This document shows positions 52,521 to 60,121 of a stretch of 64,000 nt of DNA, one piece after another; positions within the stretch are counted from its first letter, which is position 1, and each line of letters begins with the position of its first letter. The position numbers and the translations under genes were made by a program. Origin of the DNA: CAMLIZ01 sp966212505 (GTDB lineage Bacteria > Pseudomonadota > Gammaproteobacteria > Burkholderiales > Burkholderiaceae_C); the NCBI GenBank assembly GCA_966212505.1, contig CBIHRS010000003.1, positions 1 to 64,000 of the forward strand, written 5' to 3'. Below the pieces are notes generated by a model. It was given only the letters and a program-made list of their open reading frames with translations. It was not told where the DNA came from and did not search any database.

Positions 52521-53723
52521 ATGAAAGCCCTGTGTTGGCATGGCAAGCACGACGTGCGCTGCGAGACGGTGCCCGATCCCTCGATCGAGCATCCGCGCGA
52601 CGCGATCATCAAGGTGACGAGTTGCGCGATCTGCGGCTCCGACCTGCACTTGTTCGACGGCTTCATGCCCGGCATGGAGTCGGGCGACATCCTCGGCCAC
52701 GAGTTCATGGGCGAGGTGGTCGAGGTGGGCGCCGACAACCAGAAGCTGAAGGTCGGCGACCGGGTGGTGGTGCCCTTCACCATCTGCTGCGGCGAATGCG
52801 AGCAGTGCCGGCGCGGCAATTTCTCGGTGTGCGAGCGCTCCAACCGCAACAAGGATGTGGCCGACAAGGTGTTCGGCCACACCACCGCAGGGCTGTTCGG
52901 CTACACGCACATGACCGGCGGCTATGCCGGCGGGCAGGCCGAGTACGTGCGGGTGCCGTTTGCGGACGTGGCACCGGTCAAGATTCCCGATGGGTTGACC
53001 GATGAGCAGGTGCTGTTCCTGGGCGACATCTTCCCCACCGGCTGGCAGGCGGCGGTGCAGTGCGACATCGAGCCGACCGACACGGTGGCGATCTGGGGCG
53101 CGGGGCCGGTGGGCCAGTTCGCGATCCGCAGTGCGATCCTGCTCGGCGCGCGGCAGGTGATCTGCATCGACAACATCCCCGAGCGGCTGAGCATGGCGCG
53201 CGCCGGCGGTGCGATCACGATCAACTTCGACGAAGAGAGCGTGCTCGAGCGGCTGAAGGACCTGACCGATGGCAAGGGCCCCGAGAAGTGCATCGACTCG
53301 GTGGGCATGGAGGCGCATGTCACGCGCTCGCTCGATTCGATCTACGACCGTGCCAAGCAGGCGCTGATGCTCGAGACCGACCGGCCGCACGTGCTGCGCG
53401 AGATGATCTACGTGTGCCGCCCCGGCGGCATCCTCTCGGTGCCGGGCGTCTACGGCGGGCTGGTCGACAAGATCCCGTTCGGCGCGCTGATGAACAAGGG
53501 CCTCACGCTGCGCACCGGGCAGACGCACGTCAACCGCTGGACCGACGACCTGCTGCACCGCATCCAGATCGGGCAGATCGATCCGTCGTTCGTGATCACG
53601 CACACGGTGGACCTCGACGACGGGCCCGCGATGTACAAGACCTTCCGCGACAAGGAAGACGGGTGCATCAAGGTCGTGTTGAAGCCGCAGGGCATGGCAT
53701 CGCAACAAGGAGCAGCAGCATGA
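52521..53723 (+). CDS. zinc-dependent alcohol dehydrogenase (formaldehyde dehydrogenase-like)
   Basis: A 400-residue medium-chain zinc dehydrogenase. Catalytic zinc region SCAICGSDLHLFDG (Cys about 38) and GHEFMGEVVEVG, structural zinc ligands CCGECEQCRRGNFSVCER (about 92-109), and the NAD motif AIWGAGPVGQFAIRSAILLGA. The GGYAGGQAEYVRVPFAD segment and large size place it with the FdhA/glutathione-independent formaldehyde dehydrogenase-like group. Substrate uncertain. AAAGGAG precedes the ATG. It overlaps the next gene by ATGA, forming a two-gene operon. Confidence 0.9.
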   Translation: MKALCWHGKHDVRCETVPDPSIEHPRDAIIKVTSCAICGSDLHLFDGFMPGMESGDILGHEFMGEVVEVGADNQKLKVGDRVVVPFTICCGECEQCRRGNFSVCERSNRNKDVADKVFGHTTAGLFGYTHMTGGYAGGQAEYVRVPFADVAPVKIPDGLTDEQVLFLGDIFPTGWQAAVQCDIEPTDTVAIWGAGPVGQFAIRSAILLGARQVICIDNIPERLSMARAGGAITINFDEESVLERLKDLTDGKGPEKCIDSVGMEAHVTRSLDSIYDRAKQALMLETDRPHVLREMIYVCRPGGILSVPGVYGGLVDKIPFGALMNKGLTLRTGQTHVNRWTDDLLHRIQIGQIDPSFVITHTVDLDDGPAMYKTFRDKEDGCIKVVLKPQGMASQQGAAA

Positions 53724-54271
53724 TCAACCTCGAAACCGGATCGCGGCCGGCTCGCCGCGCCAACACGCTGGCCCGCGCGCTGGGCTGGTTCAGCATCGGC
53801 CTGGGCGCGGCCGAGTTCCTCGCGCCGCGCATGACGGCCAAGGCGGTGGGCTTGCGCGGCAGCGAAGGCGTGGTCAAGGCCTATGGCGCGCGCGAGATCG
53901 CCACCGGCGTAGCCATCCTCACGACGAAGAACCCCACGCCCTGGGTGTGGGGCCGGGTGCTGGGCGACGTGCTCGACCTGGCCACGCTGGGCGTGCATGC
54001 GCGCCGCGGCCAGGCGATGAAGGCCGGCCTCGCGATCGCCGCGGTGGCGGGCGTGGCGGCGCTCGATGTGGCTTGCGCCAAGGCGTTGAGCAAGAAGCCG
54101 CGGCAGGCGGTGCGCGACTACAGCGACCGCCGCGGCATGCCCAAGCCGGCCGATGAGATGCGCGGTGCGGCGCGTGCCGACTTCGAGGCACCGCGCGACA
54201 TGAGCATCCCCTCGGCGCTGCGGCCATACCCGCTGCTGAACGACGAGGTGCAGCCGGCCACGCGCCACTGA
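53720..54271 (+). CDS. DUF4267-like membrane protein
   Basis: A 183-residue protein with about three to four hydrophobic helices in the first 130 residues (ALGWFSIGLGAAEFLAP, VKAYGAREIATGVAIL, VLGDVLDLATLGV, GLAIAAVAGVAALDVA) in the pattern seen in the membrane part of cyclase/dehydrase-type proteins. The tail (about 135-183) is polar with Arg and Pro. It starts in the stop codon of the alcohol dehydrogenase (ATGA), so it is translated with it; role unknown. Confidence 0.75.
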   Translation: MINLETGSRPARRANTLARALGWFSIGLGAAEFLAPRMTAKAVGLRGSEGVVKAYGAREIATGVAILTTKNPTPWVWGRVLGDVLDLATLGVHARRGQAMKAGLAIAAVAGVAALDVACAKALSKKPRQAVRDYSDRRGMPKPADEMRGAARADFEAPRDMSIPSALRPYPLLNDEVQPATRH

Positions 54272-54277
54272 TCCGAC

Positions 54278-54299
54278 ACGCCGGTTCTTACACCGGCGT
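54278..54299 (+). terminator. possible hairpin terminator after the alcohol dehydrogenase operon
   Basis: A 7-bp stem ACGCCGG/CCGGCGT (54278-54284 and 54293-54299) with an 8-base loop, 7 bases after the stop. Only TTACC follows, so the U-tract is weak. Confidence 0.4.
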
Positions 54300-54372
54300 T
54301 ACCTCATCGTCACCCTGGATTCATCGATCGGGCGTGCAATGGCGCGCCATATCACTTCCAGGGAGTCTTTCG

Positions 54373-55116
54373 ATGATGCGTTCCATCTGCGGCGCCGTGG
54401 CGGCGTCTTCGTGTGTCGCGGCCTTCGCGCTCGCGCCCGCCCAGGCCTCGGCCGCCGAGAACTACCTGCTCGCGGTGAGCTGGGAGCCGGCCTTCTGCGA
54501 GACCAAGCCGACCAAGCTCGAATGCCAGACCGAAACGCCCACACGCTTCGATGCCACCCACCTCGTGCTGCACGGGCTGTGGCCGCAGAGCGGCTCGTAT
54601 TGCGGCGTGAGCAGGACCAAGCGCTCGTACGACACCAGCAACCGCTGGAACAAGCTGCCGGCGGTGCAGCTCAACTCGAGCACCTGGGCCGAGCTGCGCA
54701 CCAAGATGCCCGGCACCGCCTCGTACCTCGAGCGGCACGAGTGGATCAAGCACGGCACCTGCTCCGGCTATTCGCAGCAGGCCTACTTCGCCGGCATGAT
54801 CTCGCTGCTGGATGGCGTGAACGCCGGCAACCTCGCCACATTGGTGGCCGGCCACGTGGGCGGCGCGGTGAGCCTCGATGACCTGTACGGCGCGATCGCG
54901 CAAGACTACGGCAGCGGCAGCGAGACGGCGGTGGAGTTCATCTGCAGCAGCGTCAACAGCCGCCAGGTGCTGAGCGAGGTGCGCTTCCATTTGAACCTGC
55001 CGGCCACGCTGCCCGACCGCATCCTGCCGCAGCACCTGGTCGAGCCCGACCAGCCAGCCTCGGCCAGCCAGCTGTGCGATGCGGGCGACGTGTACATCGA
55101 CAGCGTCGCCCGCTGA
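54373..55116 (+). CDS. secreted ribonuclease T2 family enzyme
   Basis: A 247-residue RNase T2 with a signal peptide (hydrophobic about residues 6-22, AQASA-A near 27). Both catalytic blocks are present: CAS I HLVLHGLWPQSG with the catalytic His, and CAS II RHEWIKHGTCSG with Glu and His. Four or more Cys suggest disulfides. It cleaves single-stranded RNA through 2',3'-cyclic phosphates in the periplasm or outside the cell, for nutrient scavenging. GGGAG lies about 8 bases before the ATG at 54373. Monocistronic. Confidence 0.93.
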   Translation: MMRSICGAVAASSCVAAFALAPAQASAAENYLLAVSWEPAFCETKPTKLECQTETPTRFDATHLVLHGLWPQSGSYCGVSRTKRSYDTSNRWNKLPAVQLNSSTWAELRTKMPGTASYLERHEWIKHGTCSGYSQQAYFAGMISLLDGVNAGNLATLVAGHVGGAVSLDDLYGAIAQDYGSGSETAVEFICSSVNSRQVLSEVRFHLNLPATLPDRILPQHLVEPDQPASASQLCDAGDVYIDSVAR

Positions 55117-55125
55117 ACGCATGGA

Positions 55126-55782
55126 TCAGGCTTTGCGGCGGCGGCTCAGCCAGCCGACGATGCCCAGACCTGCACCCATCAATGCATAGGTGCTGGGCTC
55201 GGGCACGGCCGAGATCGACACTGCATCGAGATCGAAGCCCTTGCTTGCGCCCAGCTCGTCCATGCCGCCGATGCCCACCTTGGTGAAGGCACCGCCGTGC
55301 GCGGCCAGCAGGCCGGCATAGGGCGACAGGTCGAGCGTGATCGCGGGGTCGGCGCCCTTGGTCGCGCTGAGCTGCAGGAAGCCGCCGTCGGCGAACCAGA
55401 CCCACACGTCGGCCTTCTCGCCGTTGTTGCCGGTCTCGTAGATCTTCAGCTGCGTGTTGGCGCCGAAGTTGCTGCCGAAGCTGACCTCGGCATACGCGCC
55501 CAGGAAGGCGGTGCCCGGGGGCTGCGGGCCGACGCCAGGCAGCGAGAGGAAGCGGTCGTCGGGCGCGCCGAGGATCGACGCCTTGGCGGTGTTGACGTCG
55601 AGCACCACCGGGAAGCTGCCGCTCAGGCTGCCGCCGTAGTAGTCGGGGAAGAAATCGCCGGGCGCGGTGCCGCGCAGCAGGTTGGTCACCGAGCTGGCGT
55701 AGGTTTCGGCGGCCTGCGCGGCCGGCAGCAGCGCGGCGCTGGCGAGGGTGGCCGCGAGGGCCCGCTTGATGTGCTTGTTCAT
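55126..55782 (-). CDS. PEP-CTERM sorted extracellular protein
   Basis: A 218-residue protein with a signal peptide (about residues 9-24, ending AQA-AE) and the PEP-CTERM tripartite signal at the C-terminus: VPEPST, a hydrophobic stretch ALMGAGLGIVGWL, and SRRRKA. Exosortase (XrtA-type) cuts before the membrane segment and the protein is moved to the surface or matrix. The middle has an FXXG-rich beta fold with no known domain. The start at 55782 follows GGAG by 6 bases, four codons after an upstream ATG. The exosortase itself is outside the window, but an exosortase-associated CAAX-type protease is at 26983. Confidence 0.92.
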   Translation of the reverse strand: MNKHIKRALAATLASAALLPAAQAAETYASSVTNLLRGTAPGDFFPDYYGGSLSGSFPVVLDVNTAKASILGAPDDRFLSLPGVGPQPPGTAFLGAYAEVSFGSNFGANTQLKIYETGNNGEKADVWVWFADGGFLQLSATKGADPAITLDLSPYAGLLAAHGGAFTKVGIGGMDELGASKGFDLDAVSISAVPEPSTYALMGAGLGIVGWLSRRRKA

Positions 55783-55864
55783 GGTTTTCTCCATCCTGGT
55801 TGGTTGACGAGGCCGGGTGTTGTGAGGGGCCGCCGCCGGCCTCTGTGGCGGCAGCCTGCTGAAA

Positions 55865-56125
55865 TCAGCGCGGCCGGCGCTGGTCTTGCAGCGGCCGCAG
55901 CTGCGGCATCGCAGCCAATGCCGCCCGGTCGCGCGGATCGACCAGCTGGCGCGCCAGCGGCCGCGCGAAGCGGTAGGTACGGCCGCTGACCGGGCCGATC
56001 ACCGTGAGCGAGGTCGAGCCCACGTACTCGAACAGCGGCGTGCTGAACAAATGCCCGGTGAGCGGTGCCTGCGGTGCCGCGGGCGGGTTGAAGCAGAGCT
56101 GCATCAGCCGTCTCCAGAGTGGCAT
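55865..56125 (-). CDS. small hypothetical protein coupled to the 693-residue protein
   Basis: An 86-residue, Pro/Arg-rich soluble protein with no membrane segment (PLWRRLMQLCFNPPAAPQAP, then a beta-like stretch SLTVIGPVSGRTYRFARPLA, and a basic end). It starts within the stop codon of the long gene upstream (ATGA), so it is translated with it and probably binds to or modifies it. No family recognised. Confidence 0.65.
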   Translation of the reverse strand: MPLWRRLMQLCFNPPAAPQAPLTGHLFSTPLFEYVGSTSLTVIGPVSGRTYRFARPLARQLVDPRDRAALAAMPQLRPLQDQRRPR

Positions 56126-58206
56126 CACGCGTGGGCGGCGACCTGCGCGCTGCTCAGGCCGATCAGGTCCTGCCGCAGCACGGTGCTCGGGTAGCCGTGG
56201 CGGCCGTCGGTGACGCGATCGCTGGCGCTGAGCGTGAACGCGAAGGTGCAGAAGTCGCGCTGCTCGGGCAGCCAGTGGCGGTGGCCGGCGGCATCGGGCG
56301 CGGGCTGCAGCACCGTGTCGACATAGCCCTGCGCGTCGGCCGAGGGCAGGCCCAGCGTGCCGGTGAAGCGCGGCGGCAGCGCCGGGTAGCCCTGGGCCAC
56401 CGGTGCGCCGCCGGTGCACACCACCGGCACCGGCTGCTGGCCGCCGCGGGTGACGGCCAGCTTCCAGCCGGCGAGGAAGCCATCGGGCTCCACCGCGCGG
56501 TAGCGCACCGCGATCGGCGCATCGGGCCGGCCGAGCTCGAACAGCGCGCAGTCGGCCAGCGGCTCGCCGCCCATCGTGATGCGCTCGATGTCGCCGGTGC
56601 TGGGGCGGTTGTGCAGGTAGAGCGTGATCTCGTCGGCGCTGCCGGGCACGAAGCGGTCGGCCTTGTCGTAGGCCTCGATGCGGAAGCGCACCGGCCCCGG
56701 CGCATCGGCCGGCCGGTAGAAGCTGCTCGAGAGGATGATCTTCAGGTCGTTCTCGAGCCACTGGGCATCGCCCTCGTGGCTGGCGTAGGTGGGCACCGGC
56801 TGCATCACGCGGCCGGCCAGCTCGGGGCTGGGCGTGACGTGGCGGTGGTGCGGGCCCACCGGGCTGCCGCCGGGCACCAGGCGGGGGATGTAGTCGAGCC
56901 GCAGCGGCTCGTCGACCGCGCGCCAGGCCTCGTCGCCCGGCAGCCGGTAGTAGAGGGCATAGCGCACCGCGTTGGGCTTGCCGAAGCGCGCATGCAGGCG
57001 CAGGGCGCCGCGCCAGGCCGCGCAATCGACCTCGGGCGCGTCGGCGTCGCGGCAGGTGATGCGGCCCTGCTCGTCGAGCGTGTTCACGCTCTTCAGCGCC
57101 GAAGGCAGCACCACCACGTCGCCGATGCGCTGGATCACGCCTTCGCCCGAGCCGCTGCGGCTGGGCTGGGCCAGCTTATGCGGCACGCACACGTCGATGC
57201 GCTGCAGGTTGGCGACGTTGCTGTAGGGCACCGTCTCGTAGTTGAGCGCGAGGCCGGTGCCCAGCACCTGCATCACCAGGTCGGGCCGCGACGGATTGCC
57301 CAGCGCCGAAGGCATCGACGGGCGGAAGCGGAAGATGTAGTGGCCGAGCTCGTCGGTGACCGCGAAGCCCAGGTCCTGCCGTGCGCCGCTGCCGGTGTAG
57401 GGGCCGCCGAGCTTCTCGTCGGGGCTGGGGTCGTATTCCTGCAGGCGCATCAGCAGGCCCGGCGCACGCCGGCCTTCGCTGCAGAAGCGGATGCCGGTCT
57501 CGCGCAGCGCGCTGATCGCGTCGAAATCGGGCCCCGACAGCAGATCGGTGCCCGCGCCCAGCGTGTGCGTCTGGAAGGCGGCGCGCTTCACGACCGTGCC
57601 CTGCACCTCGTCGCGCTGGAACACCAGCCCGTTGGCGGTGTTGGGCAGCCCGGTGGGGATGACGATCGGCCGCAGGTCGGGCGCGGCATCCGGCAGCGGC
57701 AGCCGCGGCATGCGCAGCCGCTCGGGGTAGAGCCGCGAGATCACCGAGCCCAGGTGAGGATGGCGCTGGCACAGCTCGGCCAGCGGGTGGTGCGGGTCGA
57801 TCACGATGTAGTCGTTGCGGGCCGGGTTGAACACGCCGCTGCCGCCATAGGTGCGCACCGTGCCGTAGACGATGTAGTCGGCCGCATCCACCGGCAGCGC
57901 GCAGCTCAGCACCAGGCCGGCGTCGTCGCTGTCGCCCGTCTTGCCCGAGCGGATGTCGAAGCGCACCAGGCTGCCGGCGATGCCCGGAAAGCCGATGCGC
58001 TGCGCCGAATCGCGCCATGGCTGGGCGCCGGTGCGGTGCTGGACGTTGATCGACCACTGTGCGCCGGAGACGAACACGGTGGCGCCAGCCGCAGCGTCGT
58101 AGCTGCCGTTGCCGGTGTCGGCGCCGGTGACGACGAAGCGTTGCGTCAGCGCGGCGTTGCGGCTCTTGACCCGGAGGGTCCAGGAACCTTGCATCGTGAT
58201 GGCCAT
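56125..58206 (-). CDS. large hypothetical protein
   Basis: A 693-residue soluble protein with no signal peptide and no membrane segments. Beta-rich segments (for example SWTLRVKSRNAALTQRFVV at the start, ADYIVYGTVRTYGGSGVF, YALYYRLPGDEAWRAVDEPL) alternate with loops; there are no recognised motifs. ATG at 58206 with AGGAG 7 bases before it. It lies downstream of the clostripain-type gene but is separated by a good terminator, and is coupled to the 86-residue protein. The trio could be one unknown module, for instance a protease with its substrates or partners; this is inference only. Confidence 0.75.
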   Translation of the reverse strand: MAITMQGSWTLRVKSRNAALTQRFVVTGADTGNGSYDAAAGATVFVSGAQWSINVQHRTGAQPWRDSAQRIGFPGIAGSLVRFDIRSGKTGDSDDAGLVLSCALPVDAADYIVYGTVRTYGGSGVFNPARNDYIVIDPHHPLAELCQRHPHLGSVISRLYPERLRMPRLPLPDAAPDLRPIVIPTGLPNTANGLVFQRDEVQGTVVKRAAFQTHTLGAGTDLLSGPDFDAISALRETGIRFCSEGRRAPGLLMRLQEYDPSPDEKLGGPYTGSGARQDLGFAVTDELGHYIFRFRPSMPSALGNPSRPDLVMQVLGTGLALNYETVPYSNVANLQRIDVCVPHKLAQPSRSGSGEGVIQRIGDVVVLPSALKSVNTLDEQGRITCRDADAPEVDCAAWRGALRLHARFGKPNAVRYALYYRLPGDEAWRAVDEPLRLDYIPRLVPGGSPVGPHHRHVTPSPELAGRVMQPVPTYASHEGDAQWLENDLKIILSSSFYRPADAPGPVRFRIEAYDKADRFVPGSADEITLYLHNRPSTGDIERITMGGEPLADCALFELGRPDAPIAVRYRAVEPDGFLAGWKLAVTRGGQQPVPVVCTGGAPVAQGYPALPPRFTGTLGLPSADAQGYVDTVLQPAPDAAGHRHWLPEQRDFCTFAFTLSASDRVTDGRHGYPSTVLRQDLIGLSSAQVAAHA

Positions 58207-58346
58207 GAGGGTGCTCCTGAAAGTGGGGTGCATTGCACGCTCAAAGCCTTCCCATCGCACCGCACGCACAGCGGCCGAAACGCGCCGGCGCAAGACGATT
58301 GCGAGACGATTCACCCTGCCCGCCAGGGACTGGGCCAGCCCCAAAA

Positions 58347-58385
58347 GCATCGACCCCTGCAGGCGTTGCCACCCGGCAGGGGTCG
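58347..58385 (-). terminator. intrinsic terminator after the clostripain-type gene
   Basis: A perfect 10-bp stem CGACCCCTGC/GCAGGGGTCG (58351-58360 and 58376-58385) with a 15-base loop, followed on the minus strand by ATGCTTTTGG. It sits 26 bases after the clostripain stop. Confidence 0.72.
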
Positions 58386-58411
58386 ATCAGGCGCGGCGCG
58401 AACGCGCGGCT

Positions 58412-59965
58412 TTACGGCTTGGTGCTGCTGCCCGGCGCGGTGCGGGGCGGCTGCGGCTTGCCGCAGTCATCGCCACGCGGCGGCGGCGTGGTGCCGCGCG
58501 GCGGCTTGTAGCTCTTGTTGAAGTGCGGGAACTCGGGGATCTGCGCCGGCAGCAGGCCGATGAACGGCACGTCCTTGTGGTATTCGATGATGAAGTCGAC
58601 CCAGTCGGTCACCTTGACGAACTCGATGATGTGCGGCTGCACCTGCGGCTTGGCCGGATCGGGGTTCACGTCGAGGTAGTAGGGCGAGCGCCAGTCCCAC
58701 TTGCCGATGCGCATGGGGTCGGGCAGGAAGATGTTCATCGCCAGGTCGGGGCGCGAGAAATCCCAGGTCTCGGCCGGATCGGTCCAGGGCTGGCCCACGT
58801 CGCCGTAGCGCTTGATGCCCTTGAGCACCTCCTCGAGCGCGGCGGCCGTCTGCTGCACCTTGAACGGGCCGAAGTCCTCCTTCTGCAGCTCGTGCGCGAA
58901 GCTGCAGATGTCGGTCAGCTCGTCGGGCGGATCGAGGTCCATGTTGCCGTCGGAATCGAACTGCTGCGCACGGGCGATGGCCGCCTTGATGCGGCCGACG
59001 TAGGTGGCGCGCTGCGCGCCCTCGGCCGTGCGCAGGGCCGCCAGCAGCGCATCCGACATGTCGTCGATGCACTCGACGATCGAATGCATGCGCGACAGCT
59101 GCACCACGCATCCCACCGTCGGATGATGACCCTTGGCGGCCAGCACCTCATGATTGCCATCAGCAAACCACTGCGCCAGCTGCTGCGACGTGGCGGACCC
59201 GGCTGCCTGCAGCTTGGCGAACACCCCCGGATAGGCCTCGCCCGCAGTGAAGAAGTTGTAGTTCTCGTACCCCGTGGCGAACTCGGCATAGGGCGCGATC
59301 GTGTGCAGCACCTCCACCGACATGTTGAAGCAGTTGTTGAAGTGGATGCAGGCGAGCTTGGGGACGCCGGCGTCCTGGGCGGCTTTGAGGGCGGCGCCTA
59401 GGGCGTAGGTGGAGAGCAACCGATGATTGCCAGGTAGTGTCGGCGAGGGAAGAGGAAGAATAGGCGCGCCCGACGGAAGTACCGGCTCTCCACTGTTAAG
59501 TCGCGGAACGCTCCCTTTCCCGCTGATGCGCCATTCAATCGAACCGCTAGCGGTGAACGTCTTAGAGGTGAGCTGGGTTGGATCGATGTCTGGGAGAAAC
59601 CCGGCCCCATGCCCTTCCATAGCGAGCAGCAATGTGGATGCGGGATAGCGCTGGTGAGCATGCTGCAGGAGACTCGCCAGGGTGGTGGGTGCATCCATCT
59701 GTTGCTTCCACTGGGAATTCACCTGCACGTCAGATGAATGATGGGCCGGTATCTCAATGAGGTAAGTGTCCTTTCCAACTAGATCGATGAGCGCAACGAC
59801 ATTTGCACCATGATCTGCCACAAGAGACAGGTTTTTGACGAGCGGATGTTGAAGAAGCTCTTGCGATGTCCCATCAGGAAACGTGCTTAGCACTGAGTCG
59901 GTTCCAAATGGAGCATAAACAGCAAGCGTCAACGGCGCACCGGACGCCGAGGATGAGATGGACAT
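58412..59965 (-). CDS. clostripain-type (C11) cysteine protease, compositional mosaic
   Basis: A 517-residue protein related to clan CD family C11 peptidases (clostripain), which cleave after Arg or Lys. The presumed catalytic pair is His119 in AMEGHGAGFLPD and Cys212 in IHFNNCFNMSVEVL. No clear signal peptide, so possibly cytosolic or exported by another route. A Pro-rich tail (about 495-517) ends the protein. The first about 190 codons have low GC (about 50-55%), like the island to the right, and the rest is about 66%, so the gene looks like a recombinant of an acquired N-terminal half and a resident C-terminal half, broken between the two catalytic residues. Start at 59965 follows AAGGAA. 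Confidence 0.82.
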   Translation of the reverse strand: MSISSSASGAPLTLAVYAPFGTDSVLSTFPDGTSQELLQHPLVKNLSLVADHGANVVALIDLVGKDTYLIEIPAHHSSDVQVNSQWKQQMDAPTTLASLLQHAHQRYPASTLLLAMEGHGAGFLPDIDPTQLTSKTFTASGSIEWRISGKGSVPRLNSGEPVLPSGAPILPLPSPTLPGNHRLLSTYALGAALKAAQDAGVPKLACIHFNNCFNMSVEVLHTIAPYAEFATGYENYNFFTAGEAYPGVFAKLQAAGSATSQQLAQWFADGNHEVLAAKGHHPTVGCVVQLSRMHSIVECIDDMSDALLAALRTAEGAQRATYVGRIKAAIARAQQFDSDGNMDLDPPDELTDICSFAHELQKEDFGPFKVQQTAAALEEVLKGIKRYGDVGQPWTDPAETWDFSRPDLAMNIFLPDPMRIGKWDWRSPYYLDVNPDPAKPQVQPHIIEFVKVTDWVDFIIEYHKDVPFIGLLPAQIPEFPHFNKSYKPPRGTTPPPRGDDCGKPQPPRTAPGSSTKP

Positions 59966-60121
59966 GAAGTTCCTTCCGTTCTCGTGACTTTGTAAGGCGG
60001 CTAGCCACACTTCGGCTCTGCCAACGGATCGATACACTAATCCTTACGATAGTCGCATGGAAAGGCACACTTAAGCCCCACTCCCTTCTTACTCCCAGAC
60101 GATTCCTAGACGATCAACGGA

